Notes: generated by a model not told the origin, from the letters alone. A DNA stretch of 64,000 nt from Hymenobacter negativus (GCF_016056375.1 NZ_JAEDAE010000002.1:496001-560000), one strand, 5' to 3'; counted from the first letter of the stretch, positions 7,782 to 16,027 are shown. Numbers and translations: made by a program.

Positions 7782-10502
7782 ATGAAAAACGACTTACTGC
7801 ACTCGCTACTGACGCTGCTATTAGTGCTGGGCCTAGTGGGCCCGGCCCGCGCCGCCACCCCGCCGCCGCCCGCCGGCCGCCCTCTTGCCGAAGCCCTCAA
7901 CCCGGACGGCACCCTGAAAGCTGGGGCCAATGGCTCGTTTGACGCTCACCAGTTTCGGATGCGCACCGCGCCCGATGGGCGGCCCGTGTTCAGCGCGGCT
8001 GGCGTGGCTGGGGTGGGCGATGAGAGGTGGCAGGGTGGGTTTGAATCGACTGTCGGTGGCGTCGGTGGCGTCGTACGTACCGTAGTGCGGTCAGGGACTG
8101 ATGTGTATATCGGGGGCGACTTTACGACAGTAGGTAATTTAGTTGCCAACCATGTGGCGAAGTGGAACGGCACGGCGTGGAGCAGTCTGGGAACGGGCGT
8201 AGCCAACGGGGTCGATAGGTCGGTTTACGCGCTGGCCTTGGCTGGCAACGGGGATGTGTACGTAGGCGGCATGTTTACGCAGGCGGGCGGGGCAGCAGCC
8301 AATCGGGTAGCCCGTTGGAGCGGCACTGGTTGGAGCGCGCTCGGCACGGGCGTAAGCAATGGCAGTGTCAGCGGCCCATGGGACTCCTACGTGTATGCAC
8401 TAGCGGTTGCCAGCAATGGTACTGTGTATGCAGGCGGAATTTTCAGCGAGGCTGGCGGGGGAACGGCCAATTGTGTTGCCAAGTGGGACGGCACCGCTTG
8501 GAACCCGCTCGGCACGGGATCAGCCAACGGAGTAAGCGGTGGAAATGCCGTGGGCATCAACGGTGCCCTATACACTTCCGTCAATGTGCTGGCGGTTGCC
8601 GGAAATGGGAACGTGTACGTGGGCGGGGTCTTCAACCGGGCCGGCAACGTGGTGGCTAACCGGGTGGCTCGGTGGGACGGCACGGCCTGGAATCCGCTCG
8701 GTACGGGCGTGAGCAATGGCAGTGGCTCAAACTTAATCGTTTACGCCATGGCGTTGGCCAGCAACGGGGACGTTTATGTGGGCGGTACGTTCACACAAGC
8801 GGGTGGAGCAGCGGCCAACCAAGTGGCCCGGTGGGACGGCACCGCTTGGAGTAGTCTGGGTACGGGGGCTGCCAATGGTACGGACGGCAGCACCGGCTCC
8901 GTCTACTCGTTAGTCGTAGCCAACAACGGGGACGTGTACGTCGGCGGCGACTTTACCAAGGCGGGCGGTGTAACAGCCAACCAGGTGGCCAAATGGAACG
9001 GTACGGCCTGGAGTGGCTTTGGCCCGGATGCAGGCAATGGATATGTGGGTGCGCTGGCCCTGGCGGCCAATAGCGACGTGTATGTGGGCGGCGGCTTCAC
9101 CCGATTTGGAGGCGTAGCTGCTGGAAGTATGGCCCGGTGGAACGGCACCGCCTGGAGCCCGCTCGGTACGTCATCAGTTGCCGGATACGTGAATACGGTG
9201 GCGGTGGCCGGCAATGGAGACGTGTATGTGGGGGGACAGTTCAATGAAGCGGGTGGCGTGATTGCCAACAAGGTGGCAATGTGGAATGGCACCGCCTGGA
9301 GTAGTTTGGGTACGGGCGCGGCCAATGGCTTGGATGGCGACGTTTCCGCGCTGGCGGTGGCCCCCAACGGGGATGTGTACGTGGGTGGTTTCTTTAGCCA
9401 TGCAGGCGGTGTTGCCGCCAGTCACATAGCCAAATGGGACGGCACAGCTTGGAACTCGCTTGGCACAGGTGCGGCCAATGGAGTGGGCAATGGGATTGCA
9501 GGTCGTATCGTCTTGGCGTTGGCAGTGGCCAGCAACGGCGACCTATTTGTCGGTGGCGAATTCACTTCGGCCGGTGGGAGAGCAGCCAACTGCGTGGCGA
9601 AGTGGAATGGTACCACTTGGAGCGTACTCGGAACAGGAATAACCAATGGGTTGAATTATCAAAATGTGGCTGCCCTGGCAGTGGCCAGCAACGGGGACGT
9701 GTATGCCGGCGGCACTTTTACGCAGGCCGGTGGAGTAACCGCTAACTGTGTGGCCAAGTGGAATGGCACCGCTTGGAGCAGCCTCGGCACGGGCGTAGCC
9801 AACGGAATAGTAGCCAACATCGGGAGCTACACGGTCTGCACGCTGGCCATCGCTGGCAATGGAGATGTGTACGTGGGCGGGCAGTTCAGCGTAGCCGGTG
9901 GCACAGCCGCCAACAACTTAGCTAAATGGAATGGCACCGCTTGGAGCAGCCTTGTCATGGGGGGGGCTAACGGCGTGAACTCAGGTTCAGGTATCAACAC
10001 CTTGGTGGTGGCCAGTAACGGGGATGTGTACGCGGGCGGCTATTTCACGCAGGCTAGCGGGGGCGTAGCTAATAATGTGGCCCGATGGGACGGCACCGCT
10101 TGGAGCAGCTTGGGCACCGGGCTAAATGGCAGCGTTAACAAGCTTGCCTTTGGGTCCGCTGGTAAACTGTATGTTGGGGGCACGTTTTCCACAACGGGTG
10201 ACGGCAGCAAATTTTTAAGGTCTTTCGCTATCTACGACCCCAACGCCCCACTAGCTACAACCCCAACAGATGCACGTGTTGCAGCTACGCTCTACCCCAA
10301 CCCGGCCCACGGCACGGCCACGCTGCGCCTGCCCGCCGGCGCGCCCCGCCAGCCCCTGACGCTCACCGACGCGCTGGGCCGCCCCGTGCGCCGCTACCCC
10401 GCCCCAACCAGTGCCGAGGCCGAGCTCGACCTGCGCGGCCTGCCCGCCGGCACCTACGTGGTGCGCTGCGGCCAGCTTTCCCAGCGCCTGGTAGTGGAGT
10501 AA
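7782..10502 (+). CDS. Secreted 13-repeat beta-propeller protein with T9SS sorting tail (paralog 3)
   Basis: The 906-residue product has a signal peptide (MKNDLLHSLLTLLLVLGLVG, cleavage near ARA-A), the shared N-terminal cap and thirteen blades. The blades are the most regular of the three, with LGTGxANG after most WNGTAWSS motifs. The segment just before the sorting tail (YDPNAPLATTPTDARV) differs from paralogs 1 and 2, while the tail from LYPNPAHG onward is shared. It starts 60 bases after paralog 2. A strong bidirectional terminator follows at 10522-10559, which marks the end of the cluster. An extracellular or cell-surface role is inferred from the sorting signal only. Confidence 0.88.
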   Translation: MKNDLLHSLLTLLLVLGLVGPARAATPPPPAGRPLAEALNPDGTLKAGANGSFDAHQFRMRTAPDGRPVFSAAGVAGVGDERWQGGFESTVGGVGGVVRTVVRSGTDVYIGGDFTTVGNLVANHVAKWNGTAWSSLGTGVANGVDRSVYALALAGNGDVYVGGMFTQAGGAAANRVARWSGTGWSALGTGVSNGSVSGPWDSYVYALAVASNGTVYAGGIFSEAGGGTANCVAKWDGTAWNPLGTGSANGVSGGNAVGINGALYTSVNVLAVAGNGNVYVGGVFNRAGNVVANRVARWDGTAWNPLGTGVSNGSGSNLIVYAMALASNGDVYVGGTFTQAGGAAANQVARWDGTAWSSLGTGAANGTDGSTGSVYSLVVANNGDVYVGGDFTKAGGVTANQVAKWNGTAWSGFGPDAGNGYVGALALAANSDVYVGGGFTRFGGVAAGSMARWNGTAWSPLGTSSVAGYVNTVAVAGNGDVYVGGQFNEAGGVIANKVAMWNGTAWSSLGTGAANGLDGDVSALAVAPNGDVYVGGFFSHAGGVAASHIAKWDGTAWNSLGTGAANGVGNGIAGRIVLALAVASNGDLFVGGEFTSAGGRAANCVAKWNGTTWSVLGTGITNGLNYQNVAALAVASNGDVYAGGTFTQAGGVTANCVAKWNGTAWSSLGTGVANGIVANIGSYTVCTLAIAGNGDVYVGGQFSVAGGTAANNLAKWNGTAWSSLVMGGANGVNSGSGINTLVVASNGDVYAGGYFTQASGGVANNVARWDGTAWSSLGTGLNGSVNKLAFGSAGKLYVGGTFSTTGDGSKFLRSFAIYDPNAPLATTPTDARVAATLYPNPAHGTATLRLPAGAPRQPLTLTDALGRPVRRYPAPTSAEAELDLRGLPAGTYVVRCGQLSQRLVVE
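10289..10502 (+). repeat. Homogenised T9SS tail repeat, copy 3
   Basis: About 214 bases nearly identical to the ends of 4714-4986 and 7449-7721. The shared block starts abruptly at the LYPNPAHG codons, as expected from gene conversion. Confidence 0.8.
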
Positions 10503-10521
10503 ACAATATTCATTCAACAAC

Positions 10522-10559
10522 AAAAAGCCCGCTGGTCAATTGGCCAGCGGGCTTTTTTT
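10522..10559. terminator. Bidirectional terminator
   Basis: AAAAAGCCCGCTGG pairs with CCAGCGGGCTTTTT. A-run and T-run flank the stem, so it can serve both the propeller cluster (plus) and the CDGSH gene (minus). Confidence 0.92.
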
Positions 10560-10576
10560 ATGATGCAGATGCCGGA

Positions 10577-10807
10577 TTACACGGCCGGCTTGGGCGCGGG
10601 CAAGTCAAACGCCACGGCGGCGTGCTCGAAATGGCCCTTGTGCGAGCCGTCGCAGAAAGGCTTCTGCTTGGACAGCCCGCAGCGGCAGATGCTGATGCGC
10701 TGGCGTCCGCCAAGGCCGTAGGGCTGGCCGTCGGCGTCTACGAGTTCGATGTCTTCGCCCTCTACGCGGAGGGAGCCGTTGGAAAGGACGGTGAGTTTGG
10801 TGGCCAT
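10577..10807 (-). CDS. CDGSH iron-sulfur domain protein
   Basis: The 76-residue protein contains CRCGLSKQKPFCDGSHK, the complete CDGSH signature. Its three Cys and one His bind a [2Fe-2S] cluster. The N-terminal half (GSLRVEGEDIELVDADGQ) forms the usual beta extension. There is no membrane anchor, so it is a soluble cytosolic member like many bacterial single-domain proteins. Roles in iron-sulfur or redox handling are known for the family; the exact role here is unknown. It is convergent with the propeller cluster across a shared terminator. Confidence 0.93.
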   Translation of the reverse strand: MATKLTVLSNGSLRVEGEDIELVDADGQPYGLGGRQRISICRCGLSKQKPFCDGSHKGHFEHAAVAFDLPAPKPAV

Positions 10808-10857
10808 ATTGGGAGGGTTGGATTTTAAGGATTGAATGTTGAATTATCAGTTGTCTG

Positions 10858-10955
10858 TCATCCTGAGCGGAGCGAAGGACCTGCTCACGACTAAAGGGTT
10901 TGCAGCAATCTAAATGCAGCAAACGCGGGAAGGTCCTTTGCTCAGCTCAGGGTGA
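10858..10955. repeat. Dispersed palindromic element, TCATCCTGAGC family (copy 1)
   Basis: TCATCCTGAGCGGAGCGAAG at the left pairs with the AGGTCCTTTGCTCAGCTCAG region at the right. A closely related element is at 51019-51103. Confidence 0.75.
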
Positions 10956-10966
10956 TAAAGAGAAAA

Positions 10967-11494
10967 TTATAACGCTTTCCGCATTACGTAGTCGTTCATG
11001 AAATACGGCCCAATCGGCACGTCCACCTCGCGCTGGCGCACGAAGCCGCGCCGTTCGTAGAAGGCAATGGCGGGGTTGTAGCGGTTCACGTTCAGGTCCA
11101 GAAACTGGCCGCCGGCGGTGCGGGCCGCGTTTTCCACGGCCTCGATAAGGTGCACCCCCAAGCCCTGGCCCTGGCGCGTGGGCAGCACGTAAATCTTGTG
11201 CAGCTTGTAGCCGGTACCGCTGCCGTCCTCGGCTGGCAGCGGGCCGAAGGAGGCAAAGCCGGCCGGCTCGCCCTCGACCCGCGCAATGAGAAACACGTGG
11301 TGTTGTTCCACCATCTGCCGTTTCAGGGCAGCCGGCGAGTAAATTACCCGGTACATGTATTCCAGCTGCTCCTCCGAAATGATGAAGCGGTAGGTAGGCT
11401 CCCAGGTAGCCTCGGCCAGCTGAATAATGGTCGGAATGTCGTTGAGCGTGGCGGGCTCAATGCGCGGCGGCGCGGCAGGGGCGTCAGAAGTCAT
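10967..11494 (-). CDS. GNAT family N-acetyltransferase
   Basis: The 175-residue product starts at the ATG at 11494 (MTSDAPAAPP), since upstream codons run through sequence with no conserved content. Acetyl-CoA binding is shown by YVLPTRQGQGLGVHLI (motif A, QxxGxG) preceded by GTGYKLHKI. Further family features are the start of the fold (IEPATLNDIPTIIQLAE) and AIAFYERRGFV near the C-terminus. It transfers an acetyl group from acetyl-CoA to an amine. The substrate cannot be told. A dispersed palindrome lies just past the stop. Confidence 0.9.
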   Translation of the reverse strand: MTSDAPAAPPRIEPATLNDIPTIIQLAEATWEPTYRFIISEEQLEYMYRVIYSPAALKRQMVEQHHVFLIARVEGEPAGFASFGPLPAEDGSGTGYKLHKIYVLPTRQGQGLGVHLIEAVENAARTAGGQFLDLNVNRYNPAIAFYERRGFVRQREVDVPIGPYFMNDYVMRKAL

Positions 11495-11610
11495 AAGCGG
11501 TAAAACACGAAATTGCGGCGAAAAAACCGAAACCGGCCCGTCCACAGGCATACGGTTGGCCCGTTCCTTGCGTTTAAGCCCGCAAACCTTCGTTTTTTTT
11601 CGTTCTGACC

Positions 11611-12069
11611 ATGAAATCTGCATTCGTTCTGTTGCTCGCCGGCTTGCCTTTCGCCAGCCAGGCCCAAGCCACCACCCAGGCCGAGCTGCTGCGCCGCGGC
11701 GAACTCACCGGTTCCCGCCCCTCCACTATTGCCCGCAGCCAAGCCCGCCAAACTGCCGCCCGCGCCGCCAATGCTTCTTCCGACCCCGTGCAGCAGCACC
11801 TGCTGCAAACCGACGTGAACCTGGCCCAAGCCAGCGCCGACCAGCTCCCCAACCTCTACGAACGGTTCATCGCCACCACCCGCGACGAGCGCCGCGCCTG
11901 GAACTACGAGCAGTGGGACGGCGCCGGCCAGGTCCTGGCCCGCCTCAACCAGCGCTACGAGCAGGTGCGTACCACCCTGCCACTCGAAGAACGCATTCGC
12001 ATCCGCTCCTTTCAGGGCGAGTTTCACACCCTGCGCGGTGCCCGGCAGGTGAAGGACAAACTCGATTAG
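11611..12069 (+). CDS. Small exported protein of unknown function
   Basis: This 152-residue protein starts with a signal peptide (MKSAFVLLLAGLPFASQAQA, cleavage after AQA or SQA). The mature part is rich in Ala, Arg, Gln and Leu and probably all-helical (LYERFIATTRDERRAWNYEQW, then RLNQRYEQVRTTLP). No Cys and no catalytic motif are seen. I do not recognise the family. The gene is followed by a very long palindrome at 12073-12148. Confidence 0.72.
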   Translation: MKSAFVLLLAGLPFASQAQATTQAELLRRGELTGSRPSTIARSQARQTAARAANASSDPVQQHLLQTDVNLAQASADQLPNLYERFIATTRDERRAWNYEQWDGAGQVLARLNQRYEQVRTTLPLEERIRIRSFQGEFHTLRGARQVKDKLD

Positions 12070-12072
12070 CAC

Positions 12073-12148
12073 AAATTTTCATTTCGACGCAGGAGGAATC
12101 GGATAAAATTAAATCCATCGGATTCCTCCTGCGTCGAAATGAAAATTG
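12073..12148. repeat. Long near-perfect palindrome, TTTCGACGCAGGAGG family
   Basis: The arms at 12073-12104 and 12117-12148 pair over about 31 bases with a 12-base AT-rich loop. The arm core is TTTCATTTCGACGCAGGAGG. It sits between two convergent genes and may act as a terminator for both. It differs in sequence from the GTCATGC elements. Confidence 0.85.
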
Positions 12149-12152
12149 TTAG

Positions 12153-12578
12153 CTACTTGTTTTCCAGCCAATCCCGGGCGTCTTCCTCGCTGGTAAACAG
12201 TGAAATATCGAGTTGCCCCCGCACGGCAGCCACAAATTCCTGGCTCACAATCTGGGCCTCCGGGTTGGGCGACAGAATGTAGGCAACGGCCCGCAGGCCC
12301 GCCGCGATGGCCTTGGGCAGCCATTCGTATTCGAGCCAGGGCAGCGCCTCGCTCCAATCGCCGCCGGTATCGCGCTTGTCGTTGAGCACCCGCTCAAAAC
12401 GGTGGTCTTCGATGAGGCGCGTGCCTTCCAGCACCCCGCGAATGACTTCGGCGGCGGTGAGCTGGCCGTGCCAGCGAATGTAGAGCAGGGCATGGTCCGG
12501 AAAAAAATAATATTCGGCCAACGGTGCTCCGTAGCTGTCGGCGATGGTGCTCAGGTGAACGGCTTCGGCGGTTAACAT
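12153..12578 (-). CDS. Conserved hypothetical protein, STAS/SEC14-like
   Basis: The 141-residue product is read from the ATG at 12578; a TTG 27 bases upstream is less likely. Segments such as ALLYIRWHGQLTAAEVIRGV and RFERVLNDKRDTGGDWSEA resemble small single-domain proteins annotated as STAS- or SpoIIAA-like in Hymenobacter. These have alternating strands and helices and no catalytic motif. The ending TSEEDARDWLENK fits the last helix of that fold. This is a fold-level resemblance only; function unknown. Confidence 0.7.
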   Translation of the reverse strand: MLTAEAVHLSTIADSYGAPLAEYYFFPDHALLYIRWHGQLTAAEVIRGVLEGTRLIEDHRFERVLNDKRDTGGDWSEALPWLEYEWLPKAIAAGLRAVAYILSPNPEAQIVSQEFVAAVRGQLDISLFTSEEDARDWLENK

Positions 12579-12634
12579 GGCAGGTAAGCTGATATTAGAT
12601 ATCAAACATACTACATAATAACGGGCCTAAATCG

Positions 12635-12666
12635 TTGAGCCAATGCGGGCCGCACTACTACCTTTG
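12635..12666 (+). promoter_or_regulatory. Bacteroidota-type promoter for the nucleoside kinase gene
   Basis: TTG at 12635-12637, a 21-base spacer and TACCTTTG at 12659-12666 match the -33/-7 pattern of Bacteroidota sigma-A. The start codon is 38 bases after the -7 box. Confidence 0.7.
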
Positions 12667-12704
12667 GGGTTCTGCTTATCTCTCGTCTTTTTCGTTCGTA
12701 GCGC

Positions 12705-13328
12705 ATGCACATTGCCATCGTCGGCAACATTGGGGCCGGTAAAACCACGCTGGCCCATAAGTTGGCCCAGCACTTCCGCTGGGAAGTATTTCTGGAAGAT
12801 GTGGACGACAATCCTTACCTGAAGGATTTTTACCACGACATGCCCCGCTGGGCCTTCCACCTGCAGGTGTATTTCCTCAACGGCCGTTTCCGCCAGACGC
12901 AGCACATCAAGGAGCTGCAAAAAGCCGGGCGTGGCATCATTCAGGACCGCACCATCTACGAGGACGCCCACATCTTCGCGGCCAACCTGCACCAGTCGGG
13001 CCTGCTCGAAACCCGCGACTACAACAACTACTACGCCCTGTTCGAGTCGATGGTGGACCTTGTGGCCCCGCCCGACCTGCTGCTCTACCTCCGCGCCGAC
13101 CTGCCCAAGCTCATCGGCCAGATTGAGAAGCGCGGCCGCGACTACGAGAATACCATCAGCATCGAGTACCTCAAAAACCTCAACGAACACTACGAGAAGT
13201 GGATTAGCACCTACGACGCCGGCCGCTCCCTCATCATCGATGTGAACGAGCTCGACTACGTGCGCCGCCCCGAGGACCTGGGTTCCATCATTGAGAAGAT
13301 TGATAGCACGCTGTTTGGCCTGTTTTAA
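12705..13328 (+). CDS. Deoxynucleoside kinase
   Basis: The 207-residue protein begins with the P-loop MHIAIVGNIGAGKTTLA. It carries the dNK-family segment GIIQDRTIYEDAHIF (DRS-type motif, catalytic region) and a LID-like Arg-rich segment (IEKRGRDYENTI). It phosphorylates deoxynucleosides with ATP in the salvage of dNTP precursors. Length is normal for the deoxyadenosine/deoxyguanosine kinase branch; base preference cannot be fixed by eye. It has its own promoter and is followed by a bidirectional terminator. Confidence 0.93.
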   Translation: MHIAIVGNIGAGKTTLAHKLAQHFRWEVFLEDVDDNPYLKDFYHDMPRWAFHLQVYFLNGRFRQTQHIKELQKAGRGIIQDRTIYEDAHIFAANLHQSGLLETRDYNNYYALFESMVDLVAPPDLLLYLRADLPKLIGQIEKRGRDYENTISIEYLKNLNEHYEKWISTYDAGRSLIIDVNELDYVRRPEDLGSIIEKIDSTLFGLF

Positions 13329-13352
13329 CTGCGGAGTTAAGACTGCTCAAGC

Positions 13353-13391
13353 AAAACGCCCCGCTTTCCATCACGGAGAGCGGGGCGTTTT
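13353..13391. terminator. Bidirectional terminator
   Basis: AAAACGCCCCGCT pairs with AGCGGGGCGTTTT across a 13-base loop, between convergent genes. Confidence 0.9.
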
Positions 13392-13413
13392 ATTGTGCAG
13401 CAATCCGTTGGCT

Positions 13414-14091
13414 CTAAGCCGGCTCCGGAATAGCCGCGTTGAAAAAATCGACCAGCGGCCGGGCCGCCGCAATGCCGGCTACCAATTCCTCTACAAATCC
13501 GGGGGCCAGCACCTCGGCATCGGTATAGAAGCGGCCCACCCCAAAGGTTTTGAGCCGCAGCCACGCCACGTCCGGGTCGGTGGCCGCATAGCCACGCGGC
13601 GGCCGCGTCAGCTGCGGCCCGGTAGTGTCGATACCATCCGGAAAGTAGCGCAGCAGCTCCGGCGCCTGCCGCAGCCGGTGAAACTCGTCGCCGCTATAGT
13701 GGATTTCCTGCCGGATAGCGGCCAGCAGTTCCGGAGTAGGGTGGAAGGTACCGGCCCCTAGCCAACTCTTGCCCCCGGGCTGAATGGCCAGGAAATAGCC
13801 CGCCCGGGGCGCGTGGCGGCCGCCGCGTTTCAGGCCCGCGCCCATGCGGCGCTTGTAGGGCTCGGGGTCGCGGTGCGCCCGGTCGTTCTTGTGCAGCCGA
13901 AACATCACGTCGGCTGTGGTGAGGTTGGCCAAATCGGGGTCGGTAGCCGCTACGCGGGTCAGTACCTGATTCACCAGCTCGGTGCAGGCAGCGCGGGCAC
14001 GCTGGTACTCAGGCCGGTGCTCGGCCATCCAAGCCGTAGTGTTGTTGGCCGCCAGCCGGGCCATGAAATTCAGCAGATAATCCAGTTCCAT
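13414..14091 (-). CDS. DUF2461 family protein
   Basis: The 225-residue product is read from the ATG at 14091 (MELDYLLNFMARL). An upstream ATG lies inside a terminator hairpin and is rejected. Family features are FMARLAANNTTAWMAEHRPEYQ near the N-terminus, FRLHKNDRAHRDPEPYK, and GAGTFHPTPELLAAIRQEI. These match the TIGR02453/DUF2461 family, whose function is unknown. Length is usual for the family. The T-run of the upstream terminator ends directly at the start codon (see findings). Confidence 0.88.
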   Translation of the reverse strand: MELDYLLNFMARLAANNTTAWMAEHRPEYQRARAACTELVNQVLTRVAATDPDLANLTTADVMFRLHKNDRAHRDPEPYKRRMGAGLKRGGRHAPRAGYFLAIQPGGKSWLGAGTFHPTPELLAAIRQEIHYSGDEFHRLRQAPELLRYFPDGIDTTGPQLTRPPRGYAATDPDVAWLRLKTFGVGRFYTDAEVLAPGFVEELVAGIAAARPLVDFFNAAIPEPA

Positions 14092-14118
14092 AAAAAAGCC
14101 GGGCATCAGGCCCGGCTT
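14092..14118 (-). terminator. Terminator of the MOSC gene abutting the next start codon
   Basis: On the minus strand AAAGCCGGGC, a short loop and GCCCGGCTTTTTT lie immediately before ATGGAA of the DUF2461 gene. The stem is canonical for an intrinsic terminator. Confidence 0.85.
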
Positions 14119-14180
14119 TCCCCCAACGCACCCGCAAGGGCAGGAGTTGCAAAATATTCAGCCTGCGAATCCCACTGGCA

Positions 14181-15005
14181 CTATTTCCGGCTGAGCACCG
14201 TCACGGCGTCGCCCACGCGCAGGCGGCCCCGCGCCGGACCGGTCACGTTTTGGCCAAATAGCGTGCTGTTCTCCACCTTGCGGTAGGTGGCCAGCGTGCG
14301 CAGCGGGTCGCCCACCGGGCTTTTGATGGCCGTAGCCTGGTCGATGGTGGTGAGCACGCAGCGCCCGCAGCCCCGCACCGCCCGAAACAGCGCCTCGCCA
14401 ATCTGGAACTGCTCCCAGGCATCATCCTCATACGCCTCGCCGCCCCCAAACACCAGATTGGGCCGAAATCGATTCATCGGTACCGGCTCGGCCATGCGGG
14501 TGTTCAGGTCGGCTAGCGAGGCCTCGCCCGCCAGCAGGTAGGGGTAGCCGTCGGCGAAGCTCACCAGCTTTCCTTCGGGGTTCAATTCTGGCTCCACCTC
14601 GCGTCGCACCATGTCCGACATATACACCAGCCGGCAGGGGCGGCCCAGCGCCTCGGCCAGCCATTCATCGGCCTCGGGCGTGCCGCGCCAAGCCCACAGA
14701 ATATCGTCCCACACGGTCACGAACAACGTCCGGTCGGGCGTGGCCTCGAAGGGAATGAACAGCGGCAGCAAATCGGGCCGCTGGCGGTGCGAAATCAGGA
14801 AGCCATTGTAGGCCGGGGCCACGGTCAGTAGGGCCAGCTCCGGCTGCTGCCGCTGCGTCATGAAGCGGTTGCGCTCGTCCACCAGCAGCCAGCGACGGTC
14901 GTGGCGCAGGCCACGGGCCGTCACCTCGGCTTCGGCCACGGCATACCCGCCGAGGGATTTAACAGGATACAGAAAAAGGCCGGTGAGGGAAAGGGGTGCT
15001 GACAT
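14181..15005 (-). CDS. MOSC domain-containing protein with MOSC_N barrel
   Basis: The 274-residue protein is read from the ATG at 15005 (MSAPLSLTGLFLYPVKSLGG); a GTG six bases upstream is possible. The N-terminus is the MOSC_N beta-barrel (LYPVKSLGGYAVAEAEVTARGLRHDRRW). The C-terminal half has MNRFRPNLVFGGG, FRAVRGCGRCVLTTID and LFGQNVTG, typical of MOSC proteins. The Cys in GCGRC is the conserved candidate sulfur or molybdenum-cofactor ligand. The family includes mARC-like and YcbX-like molybdoenzymes that reduce N-hydroxylated compounds. The substrate here is unknown. Confidence 0.9.
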   Translation of the reverse strand: MSAPLSLTGLFLYPVKSLGGYAVAEAEVTARGLRHDRRWLLVDERNRFMTQRQQPELALLTVAPAYNGFLISHRQRPDLLPLFIPFEATPDRTLFVTVWDDILWAWRGTPEADEWLAEALGRPCRLVYMSDMVRREVEPELNPEGKLVSFADGYPYLLAGEASLADLNTRMAEPVPMNRFRPNLVFGGGEAYEDDAWEQFQIGEALFRAVRGCGRCVLTTIDQATAIKSPVGDPLRTLATYRKVENSTLFGQNVTGPARGRLRVGDAVTVLSRK

Positions 15006-15013
15006 GGGCACAA

Positions 15014-15083
15014 AAGTAGGTGGGTTGGCGGAGTGGTGGAGTAAAAAAGGAATCCACTAACCCACCATTCCGCTATTCCACCA
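15014..15083. repeat. GGTGGGTTGG/CCACCATTCC inverted repeat
   Basis: An imperfect inverted repeat of GGTGG-type words lies between two minus-strand genes. Similar words flank the palindrome at 593-690. Confidence 0.5.
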
Positions 15084-15810
15084 CCAGCAAGTCGGCGGCC
15101 CGCACAAAAGCCACGCGCTGCTGCCACTGCACTCGGTACCAGATGTCCTGCCGGCCCAGCACGGGCAGGCGGTCACCCATAGCGGCGGTGCTTAGCCATG
15201 CCGAGCTTGCCCCCGGCCCATCCATCAGCGCCGCCCCCGACCGTGCCACCAGCCCCGTCGGCGTTGGGCGCAGAAAGTGCAGGTAGGCGCCCAACAACGC
15301 AACATAAGCGGCATAGCCTACCCACGCACCGCGCGGGCTGCGGCGCCACAGCAGGGCCATCGCCCCTACCAGCGCGCCCGCCAGCAACGCCTGCAAGCCT
15401 GGGTAGAAGTAGCGTTGCGCCTGCACCCGCAGCTCTTGTTGCCAGGTAGCGGGGTAACCCACCAGTCGGTGCTGGGTGGCCAGGGCCACTAGTTGCCGCC
15501 ACGTGCGCACCCGGGGCTGTCGCGCCTGCGCCATGCTCAGGTAGAGCAGCGCCGCCGGGTAGTGCCCAAGTTGCTGTTGTGCATAAGCCATTTTCAGCAG
15601 CAGCTCTGGCGAAACGCGCCGCTGCTGCCACACCTGCTGTCGATAATCAGGAAAAGAAGCTTCGTATTGACCCGCCGCGAAAAGCGAATCGGCCCGCCGC
15701 AGGCCAGCAGGTGCCACCGAAAGCGTGCTTGCTAATTTTTTTTTTGCTGGTGAATTTGCACTCAAGGCACAGATAGGCAGGAAGATTAGAAAGCAGAAAA
15801 GGATGCGCAC
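15073..15810 (-). CDS. Membrane protein with TPR-like and SH3-like regions
   Basis: The 245-residue protein starts at GTG 15810, with a signal-like segment MRILFCFLIFLPICALSA. Residues of about 40-110 form TPR-like helices (ADSLFAAGQYEASFPDYRQ, LLLKMAYAQQQLGHYPAAL). Two membrane segments follow (QALLAGALVGAMALLW and AWVGYAAYVALLGAYL). The C-terminus (DRLPVLGRQDIWYRVQWQQ) looks like a small SH3-type domain. The layout recalls BatE-type proteins of the Bacteroidota aerotolerance cluster, but no other Bat genes are adjacent. Function is therefore unassigned. Confidence 0.75.
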   Translation of the reverse strand: MRILFCFLIFLPICALSANSPAKKKLASTLSVAPAGLRRADSLFAAGQYEASFPDYRQQVWQQRRVSPELLLKMAYAQQQLGHYPAALLYLSMAQARQPRVRTWRQLVALATQHRLVGYPATWQQELRVQAQRYFYPGLQALLAGALVGAMALLWRRSPRGAWVGYAAYVALLGAYLHFLRPTPTGLVARSGAALMDGPGASSAWLSTAAMGDRLPVLGRQDIWYRVQWQQRVAFVRAADLLVVE

Positions 15811-15842
15811 AGCAATGAGGGTGACTTTTTTTTAAGCCAGGG

Positions 15843-15873
15843 TTGTGTAGTTCCGGAGGCTATAGTACTTTTG
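15843..15873 (+). promoter_or_regulatory. Promoter of the tRNA-Lys gene
   Basis: TTG at 15843-15845, a 20-base spacer and TACTTTTG at 15866-15873 match the Bacteroidota -33/-7 consensus. The mature tRNA starts 42 bases later. Confidence 0.72.
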
Positions 15874-15914
15874 TGCCACCAAAGAAGGAAACGCCCTTCC
15901 AAGGTAAAGGTACC

Positions 15915-15987
15915 GATTCTGTAGCTCAGCTGGTAGAGCAGTACACTTTTAATGTACGGGTCCTGGGTTCGAATCCCAGCGGGATCA
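15915..15987 (+). tRNA. tRNA-Lys (anticodon TTT)
   Basis: This 73-base tRNA has a full cloverleaf. The acceptor GATTCTG pairs with CGGGATC through two wobbles. The D arm is GCTCAGCTGGTAGAGC. The anticodon loop CTTTTAA sits on a GTACA/TGTAC stem, and the T arm is CTGGGTTCGAATCCCAG. CCA is not encoded. The anticodon TTT reads AAA and AAG. Confidence 0.96.
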
Positions 15988-15991
15988 CAGC

Positions 15992-16027
15992 AAAAAGCCC
16001 CATTCTGGAAACAGGATGGGGCTTTTT
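15992..16027 (+). terminator. Terminator of tRNA-Lys
   Basis: AAAAAGCCCCATTCTG pairs with CAGGATGGGGCTTTTT across a GAAAA-type loop just after the tRNA. Confidence 0.92.

Noticed and set aside
2323..10502. CRISPR-like periodicity in the repeat genes
   Set aside because: The period is protein-coding (blade repeats with synonymous variation), and no identical short repeats with spacers occur.
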